Assembly: GCF_024586455.1 (NCBI RefSeq)
Contig: NW_026089624.1
Coordinates: forward strand, 11,065,341-11,129,340
DNA: 64,000 bases
Direction: 5' to 3'
Source of the DNA: Bactrocera neohumeralis
Taxonomy: Eukaryota; Arthropoda; Insecta; Diptera; Tephritidae
Shown here: positions 22,561 to 34,103 of the stretch, one piece after another
Layout of the letters: each line of letters begins with the position of its first letter
Position numbering within the stretch: the stretch's first letter is position 1
Notes under the pieces: model-generated
Told to the model about the DNA's origin: nothing
Databases searched by the model: none
What the model saw: the letters and a program-made list of their open reading frames with translations, nothing else
Position numbers and translations under genes: made by a program

Positions 22561-22690
22561 AACGATGCATCGATGTTTCTGAAACATCGATGTTTTTGTC
22601 AAAAAGCATCGATGTTTGCCATCGATGTTGTTATTCTAAAAACATCGATACATCGATGTTGCCTGGATCGATGTTTTATGGCGATGTTTT
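22561..22690. repeat. subterminal ATCGATG motif cluster, left end of outer hAT
   Basis: About nine copies of CATCGATG or ACATCGATG, some as inverted pairs (GATGTTTCTGAAACATC), next to the left terminus. A matching cluster lies at 24590-24680. Such arrays are the usual transposase-binding sites of hAT ends. Confidence 0.8.
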
Positions 22691-23035
22691 TTCAATTTTT
22701 ACTCCACATCTTTGCAGCACTTTTTCTCGGTATTTATGCGAAAACATCTGCTTCGAAACGCTTTAGCAAACTGTCATGTGTTTTGTTGTAAAATACGGAG
22801 AATTCGTTGGTTGAATGTGCACTTGAATAATACTGAGCATTCGCTTATGAATTAATGCGAAATAAGTTTCACAAAAAATCGAAAATACATATCTATTTCG
22901 TGCTATGTGTGTTAGAAGTTGTTTTTGAGCGTTTAATATAAGTTTTGTTTCAAATTCATCTGTTGTCAATCACAACTTTATTACAGGTGTAGTGAATATA
23001 AAATATATGTAAATAATTGCGTTTGACGTTTAAAT

Positions 23036-24417
23036 ATGTACATAATATTTCAGATTTTCAAAGTGCTGCCTTCAAAATTAAAAAGCAAGGTCTGGAGCTT
23101 CTTTATAAGAAATTCAGATGCACCCGCCACATGCAAACTCTGCAACAAGAAATTAAAAACATCAGGTAACACGTCGAATCTTCGCTGTCACGTTGAGAAT
23201 GTACATAAAAAGGTATTACTCGATCAAGTTAATAACGCAGAATGCTCCTCCAAAACTACGCCGGACTCGGAACCAAAACAGCGAAAAATTTCTGAAATAA
23301 ATAACATATCACCAACCGCTGGGACGACAGCGTCAAGTGAGTTATCCGACAATAGTAATAAGAAGACTGCATGTATTGAATCGTCTCCTAGTACATGTAC
23401 TCCATCAGTACTGCAAAATAAATCGGATCAGTTGCCTGCGCTGATCCAACCTAATGTGAAAGACTTTTTTGAGCAGGTCAAAAGTATTTCTTACCAAGAT
23501 GACCCTAAATCAAGGGAAATTACTGAAGCAATTGTAAAATATATTATAATGGACAACAATCCATTTTCCACTGTAGAAGGAACAGGTTTTCTGCAGATGA
23601 TGAAAGAATTGGTTCCACTTTTTAAAGTTCCAAGTAGAGAAACAATAAAATTACGAGTGGATGAAAAATATGAAGCGCTGTCTTCAATTTTCAAAGAGTA
23701 TATTCGTAAGTGCGACAGTTATTGCCTAACGTATGACATATGGACGGAGACAATGAAAAATCAGTCGTTCCTTGGGGTAACAATTCATTTTTTGGACAAT
23801 TTACGTTTGTTGAGTGGGACGCTAAGAGTAATCGAACTGCACGAAAGTCATACAGCAGCTTATTTAGGAGAAACTATGTTTAAACTTTTCAACGAGTGGA
23901 ACGTTTGCATAAATAAAGTTTCTGCTTGTGTAACAGATAATGACTCAACCATGATGAAATTAAATAGAAGCTTGTTTGGCGAAAAAAAAATAATACCCTT
24001 CCAAATTTCATAAAGGATGCAAATAATGGCGTTAGTACGTCGGAATCTTCGGATGAGTGTGCAACAGAAAACCCGTTTGATATTTGGAGCCATCATAAAC
24101 AGTTGGCCCACCAAAATATGAAATGTAAGTTTTCCAATTTATCTGCTATAACAACAACGGAAGTTGAAGTGCAAATGTATCTTGGATTAGCTGTTGCTTC
24201 TATCAATCAGAATCCATCAGAAATGTGGGATGATATGAAAAATGTATTTCCTGAATTGTATAAACAAGCTTCCAAATATTTATCCATTGTGGCCACTTCA
24301 GTCTCTAGTGAACGACTGTTTTCTAAAGCTGGAGCAACGATCACACAGCAAAGAAATCGCTTGACAGGGAAAAAACTTTCCAAATTGTTATTTTTAAAGT
24401 CTGTTTTAAATAAATAA
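23036..24417 (+). pseudogene. BED-finger hAT transposase with internal deletion
   Basis: The first piece (23036-24010) has a BED zinc finger (TCKLCNKKLKTSGNTSNLRCH then H, about residues 36-62), a Ser/Thr-rich linker and the start of the RNase-H-like core (YDIWTETMKNQSFLGVTIHF, first catalytic D in TYDIW). It may begin at a splice acceptor near 23052 rather than the ATG. Near 24005 a deletion removes the middle of the core. The C-terminal piece (24103-24417) carries the hAT dimerisation motif (ATSVSSERLFSKAGATITQQ). The family includes ZBED-like and Hermes-like transposases. Non-functional. Confidence 0.87.
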
Positions 24418-24589
24418 TTTGGTTTTTGTTAAAAAACTATTTATATCTTTTATTTATTGAGAAAAGGTTTAAATAGGTAGCTAAAATATATATCAATTAA
24501 AGGCGTACTACTGTATTTCACTTATTTATGGTCCTGAAATAAGCTTTTTATCCTCACTAATAAAAAACGTTAAGAAAGTTCAAAAATCC

Positions 24590-24690
24590 ATCGATGTTTC
24601 AATGGCCGATGTTTCTGATTTCGATGTTGTTTGAAGAAACATCGATACATCGAACCATCTATGTTTCATTTCACGATGTTTGCATCCCTA
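24590..24690. repeat. subterminal ATCGATG cluster, right end of outer hAT
   Basis: Copies of CATCGATG/CGATGTTT lead into the inverted terminus GTTTGCATCCCTA ending at 24690, mirroring the cluster at 22561-22690. Confidence 0.8.
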
Positions 24691-24771
24691 GTATTGCCGC
24701 AACCATTCTGCGATGAACATTAAGTTACGGAGGAATTTAATTGATTTTTTTCGCAACTTTAGCCCTCATAG

Positions 24772-24867
24772 ATTAAGAATTAAAGAACATAATTAATAAA
24801 TAACCTGACGACAAACCGCACAGTACCATGAATCGAGGTCTTTTTATTCATAAAAAACATTTTTATG
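24772..24867. repeat. dispersed ~95-bp repeat, copy 1
   Basis: The block from AGATTAAGAATTAAAGAACATA through GACGACAAACCGCACAG to TCTTTTTATTCATAAAAAACATTT recurs at 47152-47250 with few changes. Possibly an LTR fragment; no gene. Confidence 0.65.
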
Positions 24868-25059
24868 TAACTACAACAGAAAACGTAACTGGCGTAGTCC
24901 GTTATCTTAAAAGAACCCAGTTCTTGTTTTGGTTTAATAAATAACCATTTTTTCGGTTTTCGGTTGCGGTATTTAATTAAAACAAAAAATACTACTGTGT
25001 GTACTGTGCAAATAAAAATATGAAACAAGATAAAACGTAACTTCAGCTGCACCGAAGCT

Positions 25060-25535
25060 AATATACCCTTCACAGGTGCATTTCTTTTTGTAACTATATG
25101 TTCAGTTTGTATGGAAGCTATATGCTATAGTTAGCCGATCTGAACAATTTCTTCCGATAATACATTATTTCTATGAACAATAACTCATACCAAATTTCGT
25201 GAAGATATATCGTCCAATGACGAAGTCTCCCATGCAAGCAATTGATTCCAATTATTCAGTTTGTATGGCAGCTATATGCTATAGTTCACCGATCTGAATA
25301 ATTTCTTCGGAGATTGCATCATTATCTTAGAAAATAACCTGTGCCAACTTTTGTGAAGATACATTGTCAAATGTGAAAGTTTTCCATACAAGAACTTGAT
25401 TCCGACAAATAAGCAGCTTCTTGAAGAGAAAATAACATTTGTAAAATTTCAAAACGATATCTTAAAATACATATCTATAACCCATAACTATATCTATAAC
25501 GGATAAACCCTGTTCAGGGTATAAAAAAACACATT
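25060..25535. mobile_element. unclassified fly dispersed element with 154-bp tandem units
   Basis: Two tandem units begin at 25101 and 25255, each with TTCAGTTTGTATGG, AGCTATATGCTATAGTT and CCGATCTGAA. The block is bracketed by TATACCCTTCACAGG (about 25064) and the hairpin ACCCTGTTCAGGGT (about 25507-25520). I recognise this as a common dispersed repeat of fly genomes; its class is not certain. No coding potential. Confidence 0.65.
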
Positions 25536-25599
25536 AAAACAATAGAAAAAACACTGCATTAATTCAAGAATAAGCAAGAATTTTGCGTAAAACAAGAGA

Positions 25600-25770
25600 A
25601 AAGAAAGCACAGAAAGCAAGTTAAAAATTTGAAAAAAAAATAAATAAAATAAAAATTACAGCAAAAACAAGAATAACAACAACAGGAGTAGAAGCAAAAG
25701 CAACAATAACAGTAACAGTAGCAACAATCAATATTATCATCAAAGCCAGCAACAACGACAGCAAGGTACA
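25600..25770. repeat. CAA/AAC-rich low-complexity tract
   Basis: Irregular trinucleotide runs of CAA, AAC and AGC type. Simple-sequence DNA; not a gene. Confidence 0.6.
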
Positions 25771-25924
25771 AAACACTAATACATATTACACTATAGATAT
25801 TAATATATTAAATTTTTGTTTTCTTCCAAATTATTTTATTTATTAGATCTGCTTTTTCTTAAAGCCTAACAATAAGTTATAAAATGTTAAATCTATTTAA
25901 AACCTAGACAGGCTCAGTCAAGTG

Positions 25925-27961
25925 ATTGAGCTGTTTTGGTAATTCGTCGCTCTTTAATACGCAGGCATATCTCTTCTTTTAAGTCGTGTTTGATCGCAGG
26001 AATGTACCAAAGCATTAGCCAAAGGGTTTGGGTGATCTCGGAGTTTAGATATATATATATCGCTAGCCGTTCTTCGACAGAACTTAAATGCTCCGCTAAT
26101 ATTCTTGATGCTTAAATGTGGTATTTGTTATGGCTCACTATAGCTGTGTCGTCCGCAAAAGTTGAAGTTAATATAGTACATTATTAGCCGTTGGAAGATC
26201 TGCTGTATACGTATATATGATGTATAGTGTTGGGCTTAAAATACTGCCCTGGGGTACACCAGCCCTTATCTGTCGTTTATCAGATATGAAATCTCCCACT
26301 TTTACCATAAATTTTCTGTTTTTTAAATAAGACTCCAATGTTTTATAATTAATTGTAAAGGTAGAAGTTTTTTTAATCTTATATAAAAGACCTTCGTGCC
26401 ACACCTTATCAAACGCTTGAGCTACATCTAGAAATATTGCTGAACAGTACTCCCTGTGCTCAAATGCTTTCCTTATCTCGTTAGTATTTCTATTTACTTG
26501 CTCTATTGTGCCATGTTTTGCACGAAATATGAATTGATGCTTTGGTATTGTATTATTTTCGTGGAGGAAAGGAGACATCTTTGATAGTAATACTTTTTCA
26601 AATAATTTTGAAAGACAGGGTAGAAGACTGATTGGTCTGTATGAAGACGGCTGTGTTAAGTCTTTCCCAGGTTCATCTATCAAGATAATCTGCGACTTTT
26701 TCCATGAAATTGGATTGTATCCGAAACTAAGAATTGCATTGAAGAGCAAAGAGAGAACCTCTACAGCAATAATTGGTAACTCAATTATCATTTTTGGGGA
26801 AATTTTATCATGCCCCGGAGACTTTTAGGATTAAGTTCGTTAATGATACCAATAATTTTAGAAGGTGAAGTCTTAAGAGACTCGAGCGACTCTTTAGCTG
26901 TGTTGGGTAAGATTGACAGCTTAAAGTTGTTCTTTGGAAAATTGGGTTGAAACACCTTCTCTAGGTGATTTCCAAAGCAATTAGCCGTTTCCTCGTCACT
27001 TCAAGCCCAATTTCCACCCAAGTCTCGTATAGGCATGTTGGAGTCAGTTGCTGGCTTCATGGACTTTTGGGCTTTCCAAAGGGAATTTTTCTTGTTTGAA
27101 TTTGGACACAGCTTCTTTATATACATTTCGCTGTTCAATTCTTCCTCACAGCCAGCTGCGCTGGTTATTGTATCATTGACTTCTCTTATGCTTTGTCAAT
27201 ATCTCCTCTAGTATTTATTTTGTACTCAATATTAATGTGGCTACTGACATATTTTTTATATTTTAGCCAATTCGTTTTATAAGAGTTAGATTCACATAAC
27301 TTTATTAGTACAGGACAGTGATCAGAAGATAGATCAATACATGTATCAGCTGTTATGTGCGATTTATCTATATTTTTGGTTACAGCAAAGTCAATTAAAT
27401 CTGGTATTTTTTTGCGATCACTAGACCAATATGTCGGTATACCAGGAGATATTATTTCAAGGTTATTGTGCCTTTTTATAACAGTTTGATACAGCTGTCG
27501 TCCTTTCGGATTAATAAGATGTGAGCCCCAGTACGTGTGTTTTGCGTTGTGGTCTCCACCTGCCAGAAATCTTTGACCTAGTGTTCCAAAAAAGTCTTTA
27601 AATTCGATTTCTGTAATTTTAAGACGAGGTGGACAGTATATAGCCGTGAGATTTAAGTCACAACCCCGATTTTTCAGTGATATTGTTGTAGCTTGTAACT
27701 GTGGTGTAGCATGAGATTCTAGAGCGTAGTGGTTTAAACGATTTCTAATGAACACTGCCGTGCCATCATGCGCTTTTCCATTCGTATGATTTGTAACATA
27801 TAAGTGGTCTAAATCCCGGTATATTGAAATTATTTTTATTTGTTAGATGAGTTTCTGAGATAAGCATTACATCTATAATCTGTTCAGACAGAAATCTGAT
27901 AACCTCTAATTTATGTTGGTTAACACCGTTAGCATTCCATATAGATATTTAGTAAGCTCAT
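25925..27961 (-). pseudogene. LINE ORF2, endonuclease and reverse transcriptase, broken
   Basis: Endonuclease pieces: MLISETHLTNKN near 27870, then an open part at 27755-27186 with AGGDHNAKHTYWGS (N in place of the usual F of GDFN, so this site may be impaired), LIDFAV and LSSDHCPV. Reverse transcriptase, open at 26791-26168: SSYRPISLLP, IFRAKHGTIEQV, FLDVAQAFDKVWH and AGVPQGSILSP; the catalytic FADDTA follows in a shifted frame near 26135-26160. The stretch between 27186 and 26791 is frame-broken. Its start lies three bases after the ORF1 stop. Confidence 0.83.
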
Positions 27962-27964
27962 TTT

Positions 27965-29290
27965 TTACTTAATAAGTTTTACAGCATTTGATTTTGTGAT
28001 TTGTATTAAATCTTGGATGTGGACCATGTTTTGCATGGTAGACATAAATTTTGTCATACGTGTAAGATTTATAATCATAGTTTCAATACCACCAATTGGA
28101 GGATTTTGCGGCAGTTGCATTTGCACAGTGTTGCCTTTCACCACATTTGCATAGCTTCCTTGCATATTATTATTGTTAGAAGTAATAAGATTTGAACTTT
28201 TTTGCTATAATTTCATTACGGGGTGTTTGTAACATTTGGTTACGACGTGCTTCAATGCACTGTGACAACTTCGATTTCAAATCTTTATATTCAGGGCAAC
28301 CTCTGTAGTTAGCAATGTGATTTCCTCCGCAATTGCTGCATTTTTTATTTAATTCTTAATTATTTTTATTTAATTCTTAAGTGGGTTGTAAATCACCACA
28401 TACCATACAAACACTGCGTAGAGTGCAATATGATTTGGTATGCCCAGATTCTTGGCAGTTAGTACATTGTATCGGAACGTTTCTTTTATGTGGTTCTTCA
28501 ACAGTTACTCTACGATGCAGCAAATATTTCAAATTATATATTGGATGTGTTTCATTTTTTTAAGTTGATTTGAGTTCGGCAACAATTCAACTTTAAACAT
28601 TGGCTGTGGTACTTTGTTTCTATTAAATATATTTACAACTGTTTTAATTCCAAACCGCATTCTTCCAATGCTTCTTTGACTTCCATAGAGTCTACGGCGG
28701 ACTCTGTACCCTTGATTACAACAACTAGGCCCTTAGGGCTCTTCAGTTGATACGAATAATAATTTTTGTTTTTATTTGACAAAAGTTTAACTATATCCAT
28801 AAAACTTTTTTCAGTATAGGACTGAATTTTTGTTTCATCAATATTGCCTTTTTTCAAAGGCAGTATATGAAAATTGTTAGTACCTATAATTTTACATAAT
28901 TCAGCAACAAGAGCAAATATATTGGAGGTGGTTTGGCATTAACGACTGTGTAGTACCCTTCGCATGGTCGTCTGATCCATTGCTTAGTAAGGCAAATCTA
29001 CTGCCATTTAAAACTTCCGGTTTATTCTTAATTGGTGTACCGCCTTGAAATTTTTTAGAATTGACCGCTGACTTAGAAGGACTTAATTTCCTTTTTATGT
29101 TAATGTAGCGGTCAATGCCAGTTTGTACAGACTGGCCTTTTTTATTGGTACACTCTCACCTTGCGTTGTGATTTTCTTCGTAGCCTGCGCGCTTGCTGGT
29201 ACCTGCAGACTGGTTGCTGTCAGGGCATTTGTTGTTGCCCGATTGCTGTTTTCGGCTGCTTCTGCTGACTGCGTTCAATCTCCCCTCGAA
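27965..29290 (-). pseudogene. LINE ORF1 (gag-like), broken
   Basis: A readable piece at 28857-28633 (MKKGNIDETKIQSYTEKSF ... GLVVVIKGTE) is the central domain of jockey-type ORF1. Downstream, zinc-knuckle pieces are visible in shifted frames (for example CNNCGGNHIANYRGCPEY near 28290-28350). The N-terminal part near 28950-29280 holds the SNGSDDHAKGT segment. Multiple stops. Confidence 0.75.
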
Positions 29291-29480
29291 ATTAATGCGA
29301 TTAAATTTTTTTTATAATATAAATATGCTTAATTATATTTTTTAGAAGCATAGAAATCATGTAAAAAGTTAGTATCAATTATTATTTGTATCTATGTATG
29401 TATATGCTTTACTACTGAACTAAGGACAATCTTTATAGATCGGTACGCATATATTTTGTGGCACGCTTGCTGTATCGTTT

Positions 29481-30612
29481 TTGGTTGTGAAACCATTAAA
29501 CAAGTGGAAAGACGCGATCGCGGATTTTACGCCCTATGAGCAAAGCAAGTATCATCAAGACTGCACATTATTTGCTGATAATTTTATAAGCGTATATGAA
29601 AAAAAAAAACAAATAGACATAAGGAGTCAACTAGACATCGCGCGATCCGCTAATATTGCCAAAAATAGGAAAAAACTGGTTCCCATTGTTGAAACCATTA
29701 AGCTGTGTGGACGACAAGAATTATCATTAAGAGGAACTTGCGATTTCGGATGTATTAAATTCAATGAGTCTGAACCAGATATGAATGATGGTAATTTTCG
29801 AGCTATATTACGTATGCGTCATAAATGTGGCGATATAGATTTGAAGCAACATGATGAAACTTTGCAGTTAAATGCTACATATTATAGTCCAACTATACAA
29901 AATGAATTGAATTCTGTTTGTGGTGAAATAATTCAAAAACAACTGGTGACGGCTATTAATAATGCTAAGAGTTTTTCCTTGCTGGCTGATGAAACAACGG
30001 ATATATCACGACAGGAACAAATGTCCATCTGTGTAAGATACAGCGAGCTCCACAACAATGTTTATATCGTACGAGAAGATTTTCTTACATTTGTTACTGA
30101 TGAAAGCACAATAGGAGCTTCTTTAGCTCAAACAATTTTGGAAATATGTCAATATGCAAATTGACTGTAATTATTTAGTTGGACAAGGCTACGATGGTGC
30201 TGCAAGAATGAAAGGCAATGTGAATGGTGTGCAGGCAATAATCCGAGAAAAATATCCTGAAGTTCTCTATGTTTACTGCATCTCTCATTCGCTAAATTTA
30301 GCTTTGTGGCACTCATGACAAATTCAACCTATCAAAAATGCAATTGGCATTATAAAATCAATAGGGCTCTTTTTCAAATCCTCCGCCAAACGAACAAATT
30401 GTTTAACAGAATATATTAAACAAAATATGCCAGAAACAAAATGGAGAAAATTAACTGCAATGTGCGAGACCCGATGAGTTGAAAACCATGATGGGCTGCT
30501 GAGGTTTAAAGAGATTTTTAAAGCGATTGTTGGTGAATTAGAAGAATTAAGTGGTAATAGCGATTGCGATACTTCATCAAAAGCATCTTCTTTTATAAGA
30601 TCAATATCAACT
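29481..30612 (+). pseudogene. hAT transposase (DUF4371 type), truncated by gap
   Basis: An open piece at 29481-30164 resembles the transposase at 19634-22148: KLCGRQELSLRGTCDFG, NDGNFRAILRM, SFSLLADETTDISRQEQMSI (first catalytic D). After a frameshift near 30160 come LVGQGYDGAARMKGNVNG (second D) and YCISHSLNLAL, then stops, and the sequence runs into Ns at 30613. It differs clearly from the inner hAT, so it is a separate family member. Terminal repeats not found; the right end is lost in the gap. Confidence 0.83.
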
Positions 30613-30712
30613 NNNNNNNNNNNNNNNNNNNNNNNNNNNNNNNNNNNNNNNNNNNNNNNNNNNNNNNNNNNNNNNNNNNNNNNNNNNNNNNNNNNNNNNN
30701 NNNNNNNNNNNN
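30613..30712. other. assembly gap (100 N)
   Basis: Exactly 100 Ns, the usual placeholder for a join of unknown size. The real distance between the hAT gene and the Gypsy sequence is unknown. Confidence 0.99.
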
Positions 30713-31807
30713 ATTAACAGAAACCCCTGAAAATTAAATGAAATAGTGCACACTGATACTTTTAATTTCAAAAAACAAGCTTTTGTAACAGCATTAGATA
30801 AGCTCACAAAATTTGCGGCAGTCTATAAAATAACAGATAGAAACTGGCCCGCAAAGAAAGCAATAATGAACTATTTTTCAAGATTCGGTAAACCAAAAAA
30901 AGTCATTATGGATAACGAATTTAAGGCAGAACGATTGCTGGCATACCTTCGGGATGAAGGAATACAGGTCCATCTCATAAAGTCTAAAAGCCATACAGAA
31001 AATGCAGACGTAGAGAGATTGCACTCAACCTTGTTGGAGAAACTAACAGGAATTGAGGACCTGATCTTTCAACAGAAATGAGAATGCAGGTTGTTGTAGG
31101 AAATTATAACGACCGGTATCATTCTACCATCAAATGCACACTCCGAATGGCAAGAGATGAAGTGCCTTCCAACGTTTTGAAGATGCAAATGGAAACGTTC
31201 AAAAGAAACAGTACAAAGAAAGGGAATACTATATAGAAGCAAGGGAAGAAGGTCCAATAAAGAACTACAAAAGACTACGGCATAAAGATCAACCACATTG
31301 CCGAATTAATTCACTATAGAACGTTCATCTGACGAATATAAAAAGAACAAAGAAATTGGCAAATATTGGAAACTCAAACGAGAGGGATGAGGATACATTT
31401 AGTTTAAAGGCATTTAAAGGCGATAATAACACTAAAAACAAAAAACGTTATTATTGCATAATTTTTGTAATACCCCAGTGGGTACGGTGTTTTCAAGAAT
31501 ATACCCATGATGTCGCCGGTGATGCCTGTCGTAAGAGGCGACTAAAACCTATGCTATTGAAAATTGAAATAAACAGATAGTTATTAATGAAGATTTCAAT
31601 AGTTGAAAGAGACCATAGAATCAGACAGGAATAATAAAACCTCTAAAAAAAATCTTCATTGAGTTATAAAATTCATAACAAATAAAAAAATTTCCCAAAA
31701 AAAATCAAATTTTAACTGTTAATATCTTTTAAACGTTTGGGTTTACGAAAAAATCATAGTAGACCTTTTTTGTAGAGCATTCAACTTCCCACAAAATCTA
31801 AGAAACA
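30713..31807 (+). mobile_element. Gypsy integrase and 3' flank, duplicate of 40780-41877
   Basis: Matches 40780-41877 almost base for base; the differences I see are single-base length changes (near 30743, 31062, 31508) and a substitution near 31447. It contains a Gypsy integrase core (30746-31080 open; D in IVHTDTFNF and IMDNEF, E in ADVERLHS) and about 500 bp of downstream sequence. It begins exactly after the Ns and ends where BEL/Pao sequence begins at 31807. Confidence 0.85.
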
Positions 31808-32760
31808 TGCATAAGCAAAAGATGCGAACGCAGATTATGGCAGCACTTCCACCGAAACGCTGCAACTTTGCTCTGCCCTTCACTATCACAGGTGTCGATT
31901 TTTCTGGGCCTTTTCAAATAAAGGCATCCATGTTAAGGTCTTCCACACTAATGAAAGGCTACGTGGCTGTCTTTGTCTGTTTTACGACAAAAGCAGTACA
32001 CCTCGAGCTATGTACCAATCTGACAAAAGAGGCTTTTCTTGCGGCATTTGCTCGCTTCGTCGGACGACGTGGTTTTCCGTCAAAACTCATGAGCGACAAT
32101 GGCAAGACATTTATAGGAGCTCAAAGAGCAACTGAAAAATAGTCTGTGGACTTTATCAAACAAGTTTCACCTGCGATTGTACAAAAGTACGCTCCCAAAG
32201 GCATTAACTGGCAGTTCATCCCTCCAAGCGCTCCTCATATGGGTGGTTTATGGGAATCAGCGGTAAAAAGCTTTAAATCTCACTTTAAAAAAGTAGCTGG
32301 AAACTACAAATTTAACTTTGAAGAATTTACAACATTATTAATTCGTATTGAAGCCGTTCTCAATTCACGGTCATTGACGACACTCTCGCAGGATCTCTCA
32401 GATCCAACAGCTCTTACACCAGGGCACTTTCTCAAAGGAGCACCCATTCTGGCCATACCTGAGCCAGGAGTCTCTTTCCTTACTAAACAGATGGAAAAGA
32501 ATTAAAATTCTCAATCATGATTTCAGCCGCCGATGGAAGGAGGAGTATATAAAGGACCTTCACAAAAGGTACCGCTGGAAAACTCCCGAAAAGGCGCCAA
32601 AGCTTGGAGATTTTGTCCTTATACATGACGATTGTCTCCCCCCTACAGAGAGGCGGCTTGGTCGCATAGAGAAGCTACATCACCTCCAACGGTCATATCC
32701 GAGTAGTTGATCTCCGTACTCAAAACGGAACGCTGACCAGACCGCTCGTTAAATTGTGCT
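31807..32760 (+). pseudogene. BEL/Pao integrase fragment
   Basis: The first piece (31807-32142) reads MAALPPKRCNFALPFTITG, then GVDFSGPF (first catalytic D), VFVCFTTKAVHLELC and LMSDNGKTFIGA (second D). After a stop at 32140-32142 the second piece (32146-32505) has INWQFIPPSAPHMGGLWESA (catalytic E), LNSRSLTTLSQD and LTPGHFLKGAPI, all typical of BEL/Pao. The C-terminal domain continues in a shifted frame to about 32760 (RRWKEEYIKDLHKRYRWKT, GDFVLIHDD). Zinc finger and all upstream pol are missing, so only the 3' part of an element is present. Confidence 0.88.
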
Positions 32761-33024
32761 TCATACCAACCGCAGATAATAGCGAAAATGCGCGTAATGA
32801 ACAATCCGTACAATAATACCGACACGCAGAAATTGAAACATCCGTTAATAACTAAAACCCAAATCAATCGCACATATGATAAATCATAAGGATACTACAA
32901 CATAATGGGTAGATTAGTAAACTCTAACAAACCAAATAAAGTTGGTTACAAATCGCACAATTTCATAATATGTATATACAAGTGAGTTGCAACTAAACTC
33001 GACTTTTTCTCCATACAGGCAAAT

Positions 33025-33650
33025 ATGGATTCAGAAAACACTTCAACGCCAACGCCAACACTGCGATCGGCCATCAGTGTGCCCCATCCTGGGGTTGTCC
33101 CAACAGCGGCGCCCCGCACAATCACCACAACAGCACCGTCAACTGCAGCTCGTAATGGCACACGAGCACCTGTAACCACACCGTCACCACCAGCGGAGCC
33201 GCAACGCATACGATGCCGCTTTGTCGCCGCCCTCCTCGACTGCAACGCTGTGGACTCTTCAAGGGCATGGCACCCATCCAGCGCCAGCAGGTAGCACAGG
33301 TGCATGGGCATTGCCACAATTGTCTGGCACACGCGCACGCGACTCAGGACTATGACTCTGGGGCTTTGTGCCAAATATGTGGCAGGCAGCATCACACGCT
33401 GCTCCACCGCACCCTAAGACGTGAGGTTGGTCGGCCACCTGCCACTCGCAGACCGCAGCAAACCAACCGTGTGGCACGAGGACGAAGACCGGCACCACCT
33501 CCTGAGTCCCGTCTATGGCGTCAACGAGACGCAGCACCCACCAGGCGTCATTGTCAAAGGCCACACTACTGGCGCACGTCCGGACTTAGCAACGTTGCAA
33601 CAACTCCAGCGATTGCTAGGCTGAACATTCGCCTAGGGGGGATGGCTAAA
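33025..33650 (+). pseudogene. zinc-knuckle gag-like ORF, one frameshift
   Basis: ATG 33025 lies just after TTTCTCCATACAG, a good splice-acceptor sequence. Residues 1-60 are Ser/Thr/Pro-rich. A frameshift near 33205 moves the conserved part to the frame 33213-33653: CHNCLAHAHATQDY then CQICGRQHHTLLH, a pair of Cys/His knuckles. Insect genomes have many proteins with this CxxCLAxxH...CxxCxxxHHTLLH pattern, linked with LTR elements. GC-rich compared with its surroundings. It may be a spliced 3' ORF of the BEL/Pao element next door; that is inference. Confidence 0.6.
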
Positions 33651-34103
33651 TGAGTTAAGTTTCCCGCCCTCATACACCACTACACCACACAACACACCAC
33701 TCACAAAGCAACACTGGCACACTCACCACACTTGGAGACAACAATCATCGACTGGAAGTAGAAGTCTACACCTACACACACACCAATACACGCCACATCA
33801 ACCCACCATAACTCTCCACAGCAAAAATCCTCGTCCTGGAAGAGGCCGCTTCTTTCGATCACGAATCTCGAGCAGTAATCATCGGCGGACGTTTTCTTTT
33901 CTTGATACATTTCGGCACATCGTTTTTTTTTCAACATTTTGTTATCTTTGGCGCGCAACTCAACCACCGTTCCAACATCTGGAGATCCTCAGTGCGCAGC
34001 AGCTGAACCAACTAACTAATTGCGAGTGTGCTACTGTACAATTTTATAAATACATCCGTACTACTTCCACTGGTATCCGACCAGCATTACAGACCCACAA
34101 AAG
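33651..34103 (+). repeat. possible BEL/Pao 3' LTR region
   Basis: A purine tract (AGGGGGGATGG, about 33636-33646) precedes this 450-bp CA-rich stretch, as a polypurine tract precedes an LTR. It ends near CTGGTATCCGACCAGCATTAC. No second LTR copy is in the window, so the call rests on position only. Confidence 0.35.

Larger units (their letters stand above)
12312..24690 (+). mobile_element. outer hAT element carrying a nested errantivirus
   Basis: Termini are TAGGGATGCAAAC (left, interrupted after TGCA by the errantivirus and resuming at 22557) and the inverse GTTTGCATCCCTA at 24678-24690, flanked by the 8-bp duplication GTATTGCC. Without the inserted retroelement the hAT is about 2.1 kb. It encodes a BED-finger transposase with an internal deletion (23036-24417) and has arrays of ATCGATG motifs at both ends. 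It is non-autonomous. Confidence 0.9.
25800..29300 (-). mobile_element. minus-strand jockey-like LINE, decayed
   Basis: Read right to left: ORF1 from about 29280 to 27965, ORF2 from ATG 27961 to about 25925, then a T-rich (A-rich on the coding strand) end near 25800. It differs in sequence from the LINE at 4700-9196 and is more damaged, with many stops and shifts and no complete domain set. Confidence 0.82.

Noticed and set aside
25559..25771. A Cys/Phe-rich minus-strand protein
   Set aside because: It is the antisense of a CAA/AAC low-complexity tract.
33122..33564. Minus-strand frames opposite the zinc-knuckle ORF
   Set aside because: They are open only because the local DNA is GC-rich; the plus-strand knuckles are the conserved signal.
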